A stretch of 64,000 nucleotides of DNA, from positions 1-64,000 of the forward strand of contig CAVONV010000032.1 in NCBI GenBank assembly GCA_963697355.1, read 5' to 3'. Made by a program: the position numbers and the translations under genes. The notes under the pieces were generated by a model. It did not search any database, had not been told where the DNA came from, and saw only the letters and a list, made by a program, of their open reading frames with translations. Origin of the DNA: CAVONV01 sp963697355. Lineage in GTDB: Bacteria > Acidobacteriota > Vicinamibacteria > Marinacidobacterales > DATDRI01. Of the stretch, positions 37,025 to 44,754 are shown piece by piece (the stretch's first letter is position 1; every line of letters starts with the position of its first letter).

Positions 37025-37395
37025 TGTTCCTACTTGATTTCTTGATTTCTTGGATTCCTTCAGGTGGACCCTCGCCCGATCCCTTCCTCCTTTTTCAGAA
37101 ACAGCCTCAATAGTCACGGCCGCTTCCCTTCCCGTCACCTTTACGACCCATTCCACGTCTTTCGCGGACGCGCCGCTCCCGAGCTTCTGCCATTCAAGTG
37201 TCCTAGATCGATCTCTTCCCCCTTCCAGCGCGATGACGGCTTTGACTGTCTTGGCGAGGCCAGCGTCGAGCGCGTAGTGGGTGACATAGGTGGGTAGGTT
37301 GCCTTCGTTTTGAACTCGAACTTTGACGCGAAAATAGCCGGATTCGAGCGGATGTGACTCGATATCGACCACACGCAGGAGAGACGATTGGAGCA
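37025..37395 (-). pseudogene. C-terminal fragment of an M14-type zinc carboxypeptidase
   Basis: It reads VVDIESHPLESGYFRVKVRV, then NEGNLPTYVTHYALDAGLAK and VKAVIALEGG, matching the beta-sandwich tail of large secreted M14 carboxypeptidases. The catalytic domain is missing. The upstream end joins directly to a truncated sigma-factor gene, and the downstream end runs into an octanucleotide repeat. It is therefore a deletion remnant. Confidence 0.5.
37031..37058. repeat. Octanucleotide tandem repeat (TGATTTCT)
   Basis: TTGATTTCTTGATTTCTTGG contains tandem copies of an 8-bp unit. Related AAGAAATCAAG sequence recurs in the gap at 43028-43057. Short intergenic microsatellite-like tract at the end of the M14 remnant. 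Confidence 0.55.
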
Positions 37396-37518
37396 TCAGA
37401 AAAAGGTGCCATTGCGCCGAAGCTCGTTGTAGACCAAGGGAACCACTCGACCGAACGCGCTCTGGTCGCCACGAGCATAGGCATTGAAGAGCCGGGTTAT
37501 CTCCGCAGGTTCTGCCAT
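37396..37518 (-). pseudogene. N-terminal fragment of an ECF sigma factor (TIGR02999-like)
   Basis: From the ATG at 37518 the minus strand reads MAEPAEITRLFNAYARGDQS, then AFGRVVPLVYNELRR. This is the region-2 start of the ECF sigma family common in Acidobacteriota and Planctomycetota. After NELRR it breaks off (NGTFF, stop at 37396) and continues as the M14 fragment. Only about 35 of ~190 residues remain. Confidence 0.6.
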
Positions 37519-37636
37519 GGTCTATCCATGCACTATTGAAACGAAATTGTAGGGAGAATAGTTCTAGAACATGATAAACGCAAGAGGGGATAGCTATGTT
37601 ACCGTAGAGGCTGGCTCTTGAGCCAAGGAGGACTCA

Positions 37637-38068
37637 ATGCCTTCTGATTTGATACAAAAGCGCTTCAATCAGCTCTCCCAACTCGCCGAAGAGCTTCACC
37701 GGCTGGGGCACGCGGCCTCCGAAGAGCAATACCAGGCCACGGCGGCTCCGGCAAAGCCGGATCCTATCCACCCTCTCATCGCCTCCTTCCAACAACAACT
37801 CAACGGGCTGCGGTTGGCCGTCCAAGCCGAACTGGACGAGGAGATCACCGCGGACGATGGTACCGCAATGAGAATCGGCTACGGCCCAGCTCCTCAATGG
37901 GGCTTGGTCTACCGGCGGCGCGTGAAATCAGCCTGGGGCCGTTCAGTCAGCTTGCTGGATGCACCGGTCGATATCCGACTCAAGGCGCTTCCCGTTCTGC
38001 CCAAGCTGCTGGGAGCCGTCAAAGAGGCGACCGAAAGGACGATCGACAAGCTTCAATCCTCACCATAG
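37637..38068 (+). CDS. Hypothetical protein, 143 residues
   Basis: A good ribosome-binding site (AAGGAGGA, 7 bases before the ATG) supports the start. The N-terminal half is helical (IQKRFNQLSQLAEELHRLG), followed by an Ala/Pro-rich linker (ATAAPAKPDPIHP), then LIASFQQQLNGLRLAVQAEL and a C-terminal half with WGLVYRRRVKSAWGRS and LPKLLGAVKEATERTI. No signal peptide or membrane segment. I recognise no family. It is convergent with the DUF3052 gene downstream. Confidence 0.55.
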   Translation: MPSDLIQKRFNQLSQLAEELHRLGHAASEEQYQATAAPAKPDPIHPLIASFQQQLNGLRLAVQAELDEEITADDGTAMRIGYGPAPQWGLVYRRRVKSAWGRSVSLLDAPVDIRLKALPVLPKLLGAVKEATERTIDKLQSSP

Positions 38069-38123
38069 GCCGTTGGCTTGGAGGTCGGCAACCGGGCGTG
38101 GTGGCTGTCGCAGACGAGCTTCG

Positions 38124-38918
38124 TCACTTGCGGCAGGAGAACTTGAGCCCGGTCCAGGTATCGTCGATAGAGCACACCTTGTAGTCCACCAATCCAGAGG
38201 CAAGACCGGTCTGTCTGACAATCACTTGCGAAAGGTCGGAGGCGACTCCCGAAGTCTTTTTCGGCCAGACAATCCAAAGTCCCCCTCTATCGGCGCGCGC
38301 GCCCATTTGGCGAATGCGGCTCTTGAGATCCTTGAGCGACTTCGCAAACCATATCGTCAAGTCGGATCGGCCGCGAGCCTGCCGGCGCACGGTGACCCCT
38401 TCGGGCAGCTTGCCCAAGGTCTTCTCGAAATCTTTTGGCGCGTTGACCAAGGCCACGACCGAATGCGGCTTGATACCGAGCTTTTTCGGTAACTTCGTAT
38501 TCGCGTAGGCGGCAAAGACTGAGCCAGGGACGACAGGTTCGCGCGGCGGATGAGCAATGGCTCGTTTGAGCGCACTCCGGATCCGGCTCCATGTCGTGTA
38601 GACCGCGTCCGGGAGAAGCTTCCTTATCTGTTCAAGCTTCTCAGGATCACCTTCGACGAAAACGATGGGGACGCGTCGGAGCGTCTTGTAGGTCCGAAGG
38701 GCCAAGGCGAGGTCGCGCCCCGTGGAGGGCCTGCGGCCAAGATCGATGACCACGGCAGAAGGTTCGCTCTCGCTGAGTCTTCGTAATGCGCTCGAACCAT
38801 CGGGCAACCCACAAACTACTTGGTACCCAGCGGCACGCAACGCCTTTGCTTTCTCTCCAGCCTCGGCACTGTCCCAGTGTATGAGCTGTATCCGGAGTCG
38901 GCCCTTTGAGCGCGTCAT
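38124..38918 (-). CDS. Degenerate receiver-like domain fused to DUF3052
   Basis: The start at 38918 (MTRSKGRLRIQLIHWD). Residues ~1-110 look like a CheY-type receiver: LIHWDSAEAGEKAKALRAAG, then AVVIDLGRRPSTGRDLALAL (candidate phospho-Asp in VIDL) and VPIVFVEGDPEKL, where the conserved Lys near strand 5 is not evident. The C-terminal ~125 residues are DUF3052: LGIKPHSVVALVNAPKDF, DLTIWFAKSLKDLKSRI, GGLWIVWPKKTSG and DYKVCSIDDTWTGLKFSCRK. About 264 residues, soluble. DUF3052 has no established function. Copy 2 of the composite repeat begins right upstream. Confidence 0.7.
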   Translation of the reverse strand: MTRSKGRLRIQLIHWDSAEAGEKAKALRAAGYQVVCGLPDGSSALRRLSESEPSAVVIDLGRRPSTGRDLALALRTYKTLRRVPIVFVEGDPEKLEQIRKLLPDAVYTTWSRIRSALKRAIAHPPREPVVPGSVFAAYANTKLPKKLGIKPHSVVALVNAPKDFEKTLGKLPEGVTVRRQARGRSDLTIWFAKSLKDLKSRIRQMGARADRGGLWIVWPKKTSGVASDLSQVIVRQTGLASGLVDYKVCSIDDTWTGLKFSCRK

Positions 38919-38941
38919 CTTACTCTTCTGCTGGTCACTGG

Positions 38942-39205
38942 TCACTTCCAACTAACTTCCCACGTGAGCGGGCATGCAGGCAGTCAGGCAGCCGAACGAA
39001 TCTGTGCCTCGCAGTCCGGGTGTGCTGATGAGCTCTGACTGACCTCTGGAGTCTACGAGGCTTATGCACGATCTCCTATCTCCTTTCTCCTTTCTCCTTT
39101 CTCCTTTCTACTTTCTACTAACCTCCCCCGGGCAGGGGCACGGGGCATCCGCACGAAGTTATTCTCCGATGCGGTGGACGCCCCGGCCGTGCGGATACTG
39201 GTCAC
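38942..39205 (-). repeat. Composite dispersed repeat, copy 2 (inverted relative to copy 1)
   Basis: Block b (38942-39047) and block a (39129-39205) match 3588-3703 and 3448-3532 in reverse complement. Inverted arms CATCCGCACG (39146-39155) and CGTGCGGAT (39188-39196) are conserved. Between the blocks is a heptanucleotide tract absent at that position in copy 1. It fills the gap between the DUF3052 and zinc-ribbon genes. Confidence 0.75.
39072..39120. repeat. Heptanucleotide tandem repeat, seven units
   Basis: Seven consecutive 7-bp units: TCTCCTA, four TCTCCTT, TCTACTT, TCTACTA. The same kind of unit (GAAGGAG and TATCTCCTTTCTAC) appears at 58217-58298. Non-coding strand-asymmetric purine/pyrimidine tract. 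Confidence 0.8.
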
Positions 39206-39210
39206 TGACT

Positions 39211-39576
39211 TCATGCTTTATCTTTCAACTTGAGGAACCAGATCTTGGGTTGGAGGTAGGCGTGACCTTGAGGTCGCCCGCCGACGCTGTTGGTCGGGCC
39301 CTGGTAAGCCCTCTTCTTGACCTCGTAGTCATGCGAATCCATTGCCATGGCTTTATCCAGATCCCCATCACAAAGCACGGCTTGAGCATCGAGCAACGCC
39401 TGGCCACCGGATCGACCGGTCTCGTCAACCACGAAGGCCGCACCACATCCACCACAGCGTCCACCGAGAGTGCCGTCTGCACTAAAGACGGCGATCTTTC
39501 TCTGTGGCGTCGGCACATATTCCCAACAGAAAGGACAGCCAATCTTGGCTCGTTGTTGAAGTCGTCGTAGACTCAT
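39211..39576 (-). CDS. Small zinc-ribbon protein, unknown function
   Basis: 121 residues, start at 39576 (MSLRRLQQRAKIGCPFCWEY). Two CxxC knuckles, CPFC and CGGC (in LGGRCGGCGAAFVVDETGR), can bind one zinc. The middle has ALLDAQAVLCDGDLDKAMAM and DYEVKKRAY. I recall similar CPxC...GRCxxCGA...DETGR...GDLDKA proteins of unknown function in several environmental bacteria. Cytoplasmic, no signal. It lies 13 bp after the alpha-galactosidase stop on the same strand, so it may be co-transcribed. Confidence 0.6.
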   Translation of the reverse strand: MSLRRLQQRAKIGCPFCWEYVPTPQRKIAVFSADGTLGGRCGGCGAAFVVDETGRSGGQALLDAQAVLCDGDLDKAMAMDSHDYEVKKRAYQGPTNSVGGRPQGHAYLQPKIWFLKLKDKA

Positions 39577-39589
39577 GTTCACCTCGGAG

Positions 39590-40762
39590 CTATTTCACGG
39601 GGGTGACTCTAATCATCACGACATCGTGAGACGGCACCGTTGTAGAAAAGAAGCCATCTTCGGAACTTCCCAAATCTTCTCGTTTCCACAGGTCCCGCAC
39701 TTTCGCATTGGGATCGATCCGGACACGAATCTCCTCTTCCTCTTCGCCCCGATTCAAGAGCACGATGGCCGTTCCACCGTCTGCCAGCGGCTTTTTCCAA
39801 ATCTCCGCATCACCGAAGTCACGATACTTGTGCCCTTGCTCCCCCTTCGGATCTTGATTGACCGCGATGACTTCCTCATGTGTCAGAATCTCGATGATCT
39901 CCGGCGACATCGTTCTCAAGTCGTTCCCCGACATCAACGGTGCAGCCAGCATGCACCACAGGCTGAAATGAGCCCGGCTTTCGGCCAAGGTCAGACCTTC
40001 GTTGCCCACTTCCAGCATATCCGGGTCGTTCCAGTGGCCCGGACCAGCGTGTGTCCACAACTCAACTTGTTGATCGAGGATCTGCATGATCCCCCTTACA
40101 TACCTCCCAGTGCAATCCCAGCAGTCTGTGATGTCACCAGTCGTCCGCCACAAGTTCCCAACGTCTTTCCCCCAAAGCCACGGCTCGTGTCGTCCCCACT
40201 CACAAATGCTGAAGACGATGGGGCGTCCCGATTCTTCGAGCGCGTCTCTCATGATGGCATAGGAAGACTTCACGTCCTGAGTCCCCGTATTGCACCAATC
40301 GTATTTGAGATAATCCACACCCCAGGAGGCATATTGGCGCGCGTCCTGGAATTCGTATCCCCTACTACCGGGACGGCCCTGGCACGTTGCCGTGCCCGCG
40401 TCGGAATACAATCCGAACTTGAGGCCTTTCGAATGGACATAATCGGCGAGAGCCTTCATGCCGGAGGGGAACCTGTCGGGGTCAGCAACGATGTTACCGT
40501 CCTCGTCTCGTGAGACCTGCCAACAATCGTCGATGACGACGTATTGATAGCCGGCATCCTTCATCCCGCTCGCGACCATGGCGTCGGCCATCTCCTTGAT
40601 CAACGTCTCGTCCACGTCACAAGCGAACGTGTTCCAGCTGTTCCAGCCCATCGGTGGAGTGAGCGCCAAACCATTGTCCAGCGCCCAGACACTCGGCACC
40701 AGCAACACGGCCGCCACCATGAGAAAACCAATGAATAAAGCCAACACCGGATTCGTTTTCAT
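39590..40762 (-). CDS. Secreted GH27-family alpha-galactosidase
   Basis: Hydrolyses terminal alpha-galactosides (melibiose, galactomannan side chains). The start at 40762 gives a signal peptide (LALFIGFLMVAAVLLVPSVWA). Diagnostic GH27 motifs are LALTPPMGWNSWNTF, YVVIDDCWQ, KFGLYSDAGTATCQG, DYLKYDWCN (catalytic nucleophile Asp), GHWNDPDMLEVGN (acid/base Asp) and MSGNDLR. A C-terminal beta domain ends in VPSHDVVMIRVTPV. 390 residues, full length. Periplasmic or extracellular. Confidence 0.93.
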   Translation of the reverse strand: MKTNPVLALFIGFLMVAAVLLVPSVWALDNGLALTPPMGWNSWNTFACDVDETLIKEMADAMVASGMKDAGYQYVVIDDCWQVSRDEDGNIVADPDRFPSGMKALADYVHSKGLKFGLYSDAGTATCQGRPGSRGYEFQDARQYASWGVDYLKYDWCNTGTQDVKSSYAIMRDALEESGRPIVFSICEWGRHEPWLWGKDVGNLWRTTGDITDCWDCTGRYVRGIMQILDQQVELWTHAGPGHWNDPDMLEVGNEGLTLAESRAHFSLWCMLAAPLMSGNDLRTMSPEIIEILTHEEVIAVNQDPKGEQGHKYRDFGDAEIWKKPLADGGTAIVLLNRGEEEEEIRVRIDPNAKVRDLWKREDLGSSEDGFFSTTVPSHDVVMIRVTPVK

Positions 40763-40904
40763 GTCCAAGCTCCCATGTCGCTGACCTGGAATCGCCACCG
40801 CGGCGACCGACACGCCTCAACAGCCCCAACACTATAACTGCAAGCAGCCAAATGATGCGAGTCGAGATCCGTAGCAGCAGACAATCTAGGAAAGAGCCGA
40901 GCCG
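40763..40904. other. Gap without recognisable gene
   Basis: No conserved coding sequence; it should hold the promoter of the alpha-galactosidase gene, but no convincing hexamer pair was found. Confidence 0.4.
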
Positions 40905-41122
40905 ATGACCTGCTCCGTACAAAAAGCTCCCTTGAGAATTCGGTCTGCCGCGGTAAATTTGGGCATCTGGCAGACGATGGCCGTCATCATGGCGAAGCCA
41001 TCTGAGGTCCTACTCAATGCCACCCGCCAATGTGATGCTCCCCTAACCTTCGAACGCCTTTGCGGATGGCAGGCATCTCTGTTCCCCACCGGTTTCTCAG
41101 GCCCCAACCGAATCCGAACCGG
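40905..41122 (+). pseudogene. Fragment of a Fic/DUF4172-type protein
   Basis: It reads VLLNATRQCDAPLTFERLCG, then WQASLFPTGFSG. This matches the DUF4172-Fic junction pattern DATxxYDAPLTxERLxxWHAALFPTG. Neither the N-terminal part nor the Fic catalytic motif HPFxxGNGR is present. One of several broken genes between 40.9 and 41.5 kb. Confidence 0.5.
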
Positions 41123-41161
41123 CGAGCTTGGTGCTCAAAATAATCAACAAGGATCAAAGCT

Positions 41162-41197
41162 ATGGCCAGCTTAATGCAAGATCTTCGCTACACGTGA
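41162..41197 (+). pseudogene. N-terminal fragment of an ADOP/MacB-type permease
   Basis: Eleven residues, MASLMQDLRYT then stop, match the very conserved start of ADOP permeases (M-x-x-LMQDLRYALR). The frame then runs into the ParE-like sequence, so the gene was cut at CTTCGCTAC. Short, so tentative. Confidence 0.4.
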
Positions 41198-41459
41198 CAG
41201 CTCCGACATTGCTATAAGCATCTATGAGCGCATCATTACGCGCGTAGATACTCTCGTGGTCCATCCACGTCGGGGAAGGATCGTCCCGGAATTGAAGGAC
41301 TTTGGAGTTATGGAGTACCGGGAGTTGATTGCTGCCCCTTATCGGATCTTCTACCGGATAACTGGGAAAGTGGTATCCCTACTCGGAGTACTGGATGGAC
41401 GCCGGGAGCTGGAAGAGATGCTTGTCAATCGGGCCTTAGAGACCGACGCGCTGGAGTAA
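41184..41459 (+). pseudogene. 5'-truncated RelE/ParE-type toxin
   Basis: The frame reads RDSSDIAISIYERIITRVDT, then HPRRGRIVPELKDFG, EYRELIAAPYRIFYRI and VVSLLGVLDGRRELEEML. This is the RelE/ParE fold from helix 2 to the C-terminus (GRxVPE and YRI/FYRI are typical). The first ~20 residues are replaced by the ADOP fragment and no start codon is in place, so it is probably inactive. No antitoxin gene is visible. Confidence 0.65.
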
Positions 41460-41644
41460 CCTTCACACTCGATTCCGTCGCGGTGCCATCCGTGACCGGA
41501 ATGACGACTAGACGCCTTCGACGACCGTAAGAAACGGGTCGACCGCAACGCCCTCGATCAGCTGGACCAAGGTAGTCGTCAGACAGTTCATCCGTGGCGT
41601 TCGGAAGGAGGTTGCCGCAGCCTTTGGCGGCCACCGACTTGGCG

Positions 41645-43015
41645 CTAGTATCGATTCTCTGTCGACTTGCTCTTGAGTCTTGTCATGTAACCGTTGACTT
41701 CGGCCACGGCCAGCCCCGCCAAGCCGAAGATCCCGATCATATTGGTGAAGGCCATCATTCCATTGAAGACGTCGCCAATCGACCAAGCGACTTCGACCCT
41801 TAGCACGGAACCAAGAAGGATCATGCCGCAGAAGATCCAGCGGAAGGGCATACGGACTTTGAAACCGAAAAGATAGGCATAGGAAATCTCACCGTAGTAA
41901 GGATTGGCGATGAGACTCGACAGGCCAAAGAGCACCGATGAGGCGGCAACAACGAGGCCACCGATTCCGGGCAAGGCGATGTTGAAGGCGTTTACGGTCA
42001 TCTCTGTGCTCGTGCCTTCCGTCCAGACTCCCGTCACCAAAACGGCGAGCGCCGTCAACGTGCAAATCACGATGGTATCTATAAACACATCCAAGGAAGC
42101 AATGAGTCCTTGTCGTACCGGTTCACTCGTACGCGCCGCGGCATGAAAAACCGCGGCGGTACCGGTCCCCGCTTCGTTGGAGTAGGCGCCTCGGGCCATT
42201 CCATAGCGCATGGCGGTGGCCACGGTGGCTCCGGCTACCCCACCCCCTACCGCCTGAGGGCTGAAAGCTCCTTCGAGGATGAGAAGAAGAGCTCGCGGTA
42301 TCTCCGATGCAAAGAGGCCGACCGTTAACATTCCGCCGGCAACATAGAGGAAGACCATGAAGGGGCTGAGGAATACCGTAACGCGAGCAATGGACTTGAT
42401 GCCTCCAATGATGACCAACCATACGATCGTCGCTAGTCCAAGTCCTGAGACCCAAGGATCCACACCCAGCTGCGTCTCGAGTGCTACCGCAATGGAGTTG
42501 GACTGAACCGTCGTCGTGGCGAATAGGGCCTTGCCGCCCATGAAGAAGGCATAGATGCCGGCGAGCCATTTCAGACCCAATCCCCGACTGATGTAGTACA
42601 TGGGTCCACCGGCCACAGTCCCGTCAGGAGCAATGGTCTTGAATTTCTGGCCGAGCACCGCTTCGACGATCTTGGTGGCCATCCCGACGAGCGCCGAAAG
42701 CCACATCCAAAAGACCGCACCCGGACCACCCATGGCGATCGCGGTGCAGACGCCAGCGATATTGCCGTTCCCGATAGCTGCCGCCAGCGATGTGGCTAGC
42801 GCTTGAAGAGGAGTGATGTCCCCGCTTTTCTCCCCCTCTCCTTCCCCAAAGCCGCGCTTGCTAAACAGCAGCCGGAACGACAGCGGGAGTCCTCGAAGTT
42901 GGAGGAAGCGGAGTCTCAAGCTCAAGTAGAACCCAACACCCAGGAGGAGCAAGACCGTATGCGGTCCCCAAACGATGGCACCGAGGAGGCGAATGAAGCG
43001 TTCGAATAGGTCCAT
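41645..43015 (-). CDS. Sodium:alanine symporter (AGCS family)
   Basis: Inner-membrane Na+-coupled uptake of alanine or glycine. About ten hydrophobic segments. Family motifs are TPLQALATSLAAAIGNGNIA (the GxGNI signature region), GGPGAVFWMWLSALVGMATK, GGPMYYISRGL, MRYGMARGAYSNEAGTGTA (strongly diagnostic), IDTIVICTLTALAVLVTG and SLIANPYYGE. Length is 456 residues, full length. Monocistronic on the minus strand; upstream spacer 43016-43165 contains AAGAAATCAAG-type repeat sequence. Confidence 0.93.
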   Translation of the reverse strand: MDLFERFIRLLGAIVWGPHTVLLLLGVGFYLSLRLRFLQLRGLPLSFRLLFSKRGFGEGEGEKSGDITPLQALATSLAAAIGNGNIAGVCTAIAMGGPGAVFWMWLSALVGMATKIVEAVLGQKFKTIAPDGTVAGGPMYYISRGLGLKWLAGIYAFFMGGKALFATTTVQSNSIAVALETQLGVDPWVSGLGLATIVWLVIIGGIKSIARVTVFLSPFMVFLYVAGGMLTVGLFASEIPRALLLILEGAFSPQAVGGGVAGATVATAMRYGMARGAYSNEAGTGTAAVFHAAARTSEPVRQGLIASLDVFIDTIVICTLTALAVLVTGVWTEGTSTEMTVNAFNIALPGIGGLVVAASSVLFGLSSLIANPYYGEISYAYLFGFKVRMPFRWIFCGMILLGSVLRVEVAWSIGDVFNGMMAFTNMIGIFGLAGLAVAEVNGYMTRLKSKSTENRY

Positions 43016-43165
43016 GTTCGAAAAGTGAGAATTCAGGAATTCAAGAAATCAAGAATATCATGTGTTAGTAGCGCTCGACGTGATCCGGAATGGTTGCACT
43101 TGGTACGAGTATATATGTCTGAGATCGCGTGGCGTTTCAAGTCAGTTGACTCACCCCCGGGAGCG

Positions 43166-43696
43166 TCAAGACTTCTCCGTGAGGAAGGTCTCCACAGCGT
43201 TCTCGATTGCCCTTCTGGAGAGGCTGGGGTACCTGGCGTATGCGGAGTCGGGGATTGCCGCTACCAGGGACCGGAGTTTTCGGGGAACCACCATCCCGCT
43301 GTCTATGAATTGCCTCGCGTCATCGAGATCTCGCTGAAAGCCACGAACAACCTTGGAAAGAAACTGTGCGTAAGGGTCGTAGTGGCAGAACGTGATCGCG
43401 CCAACCGTATCGATAAACACATGTCTATCCGCGCTCCCCTTCAACGGCGGGACGAAGTCTTCCGGGCGGGCAAATTTAATGTTGATATTGAGGCGCTCTT
43501 TGATCTCCTGGATGTTCCGGAAGACAACATCCTTGTCGGAGTAGAGACCCACGTCGATGGATGAGCGGCGCCAGCCGAGGTAGACCGCCGTTCCTCCACC
43601 CACGAAGTAGACCCGGTACGAACCGCGGCGCGGCGCTCTTTGCGCCAACTCCTTCATGAGTAGGTCCAGGCGCTGTCGCGTAATCTCCTCACGCAT
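43166..43696 (-). CDS. Nucleotidyltransferase-fold protein, candidate toxin (DUF6036/AbiEii-like)
   Basis: 176 residues. The fold signature is YFVGGGTAVYLGWRRSSIDVG. A GG-x-A loop precedes the strand that normally carries D-x-D; here it reads IDVGL, so the second catalytic Asp is Gly. Downstream come LNINIKFARPEDFVPPL and HVFIDTVGAITFCHYDPYAQ. Such proteins occur as toxins of type IV-like or MenAT-like nucleotidyltransferase modules, and as DUF6036 proteins paired with small partners. The start is 7 bp after the stop of the 145-residue gene at 43704-44141, so the two are one transcription unit. Confidence 0.65.
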   Translation of the reverse strand: MREEITRQRLDLLMKELAQRAPRRGSYRVYFVGGGTAVYLGWRRSSIDVGLYSDKDVVFRNIQEIKERLNINIKFARPEDFVPPLKGSADRHVFIDTVGAITFCHYDPYAQFLSKVVRGFQRDLDDARQFIDSGMVVPRKLRSLVAAIPDSAYARYPSLSRRAIENAVETFLTEKS

Positions 43697-43703
43697 TCTT
43701 GCC

Positions 43704-44141
43704 TCATCTCAGGCGGGCGTTTGCACAGGCGTCCGCGAATGACGCCACCTGACGCAGGTAGGCCAGATACCGGGCATGGGCTAGGTCGCCTTCCGTATGT
43801 TCCAGCAAGCGGTACAGGCGTACATCTGCATTGGGGAACACATCGTGGGGAAGGGGTACACCTTCCCGTTTGAGCCGGGGAGCTGCCAGAGACACCAACA
43901 GGCTTTCGATCGACTCTTCGCCGGCCGCCAGCGCGGCCAGCCCCGCGTCGATGGCCTCGCCACCTGGCAATCCGATGGCCCCGAACCCGGGGGCGCCGAA
44001 TCGAACCTGGGTCCAGCGCCGGATCGCTGCCTTGCGGGCCACTGACCGTCGCGCTTCGGGGCTCATGCGCGCGGCACGCGCTCGCCCTCCGTCGCGACCG
44101 TGAGCCCGAAACCGCTCTCGAACGGTCTTTGGGAGTCTCAT
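43704..44141 (-). CDS. Partner of the nucleotidyltransferase, candidate antitoxin
   Basis: 145 residues. The N-terminal ~45 residues are very basic (TVRERFRAHGRDGGRARAAR, then ARKAAIRRWTQVRFG), suggesting nucleic-acid binding. The rest is helical (LPGGEAIDAGLAALAAGEES, YRLLEHTEGDLAHARYLAYL). The basic AARxxAxxRW pattern resembles small antitoxin-like proteins. First gene of a two-gene unit with the nucleotidyltransferase 7 bp downstream. The antitoxin role is inferred from order and size only. Confidence 0.55.
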   Translation of the reverse strand: MRLPKTVRERFRAHGRDGGRARAARMSPEARRSVARKAAIRRWTQVRFGAPGFGAIGLPGGEAIDAGLAALAAGEESIESLLVSLAAPRLKREGVPLPHDVFPNADVRLYRLLEHTEGDLAHARYLAYLRQVASFADACANARLR

Positions 44142-44197
44142 CCTAGCATGACTATACTAAGGGGGTAAGCATTTGTAAAGGCAGACCAGCCGCTGAA

Positions 44198-44752
44198 TTA
44201 GTTGTCGCCTTCGATGGTGGTCCAACTAGTGTCGTCAGAGGCGAAACTATTTCGATCTTCTTTTGTGGTGGGTCTTATGACGAGCTCGCAGTAAGGATCG
44301 CCGTCAGGTAACGCCTTGGTGTGCACGAATTTGAGCTCCGGATTGAACGCCATGCAGCTGGCCGGATCGACCATACAGTAGGATCGCCCCAGCTCGTCTT
44401 TTCCCAGATCCTTCCACACCTTACCCATCACGCAACCATGAGCACGGATGCGCTTCTCGCCATCCACTTCGACTTCGTCGATCTGGTCATGCATGCCGAT
44501 GCTGGGAAGGTCCGAGAGTCCCAAGAAGGCTTCCGGCGTGAGATCCTTGTCCTCCTCCACCGCCAGTTCCCTCTTCTTCTCTCCAATCATCCGGCCATAC
44601 TCCTTGATCGCTCGGGCTGTCATTCTCTTCCCTTCTTCCTCTCCCAGATGTCGGACCAGAACTTCGGCAAAGGCGAGATGAAGCAATCCCAATCTTCGAG
44701 ATACGAGCGCTACTTGGCGTTTGGCCTCTTCCAGCGGTATTTGCGAGGACAT
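44198..44752 (-). CDS. L-2-amino-thiazoline-4-carboxylic acid hydrolase family protein
   Basis: 184 residues. The N-terminal helical part contains VSRRLGLLHLAFAEVLVRHL; the C-terminal half has MVDPASCMAFNPELKFVHTK then GDPYCELVIRPTT, typical of the ATC_hydrolase family (PF14196 type). Characterised ATC hydrolases open a thiazoline ring in bacterial L-cysteine production; many family members are uncharacterised. It starts 2 bp after the nitroreductase stop and is the last gene of a four-gene unit beginning with the Nramp-like transporter. The exact substrate here is unknown. Confidence 0.75.
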   Translation of the reverse strand: MSSQIPLEEAKRQVALVSRRLGLLHLAFAEVLVRHLGEEEGKRMTARAIKEYGRMIGEKKRELAVEEDKDLTPEAFLGLSDLPSIGMHDQIDEVEVDGEKRIRAHGCVMGKVWKDLGKDELGRSYCMVDPASCMAFNPELKFVHTKALPDGDPYCELVIRPTTKEDRNSFASDDTSWTTIEGDN

Positions 44753-44754
44753 AG

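Noticed and set aside
39072..39120. CRISPR-like array
   Set aside because: Units are 7 bp with no spacers; this is a tandem microsatellite. No cas genes are present in the window.
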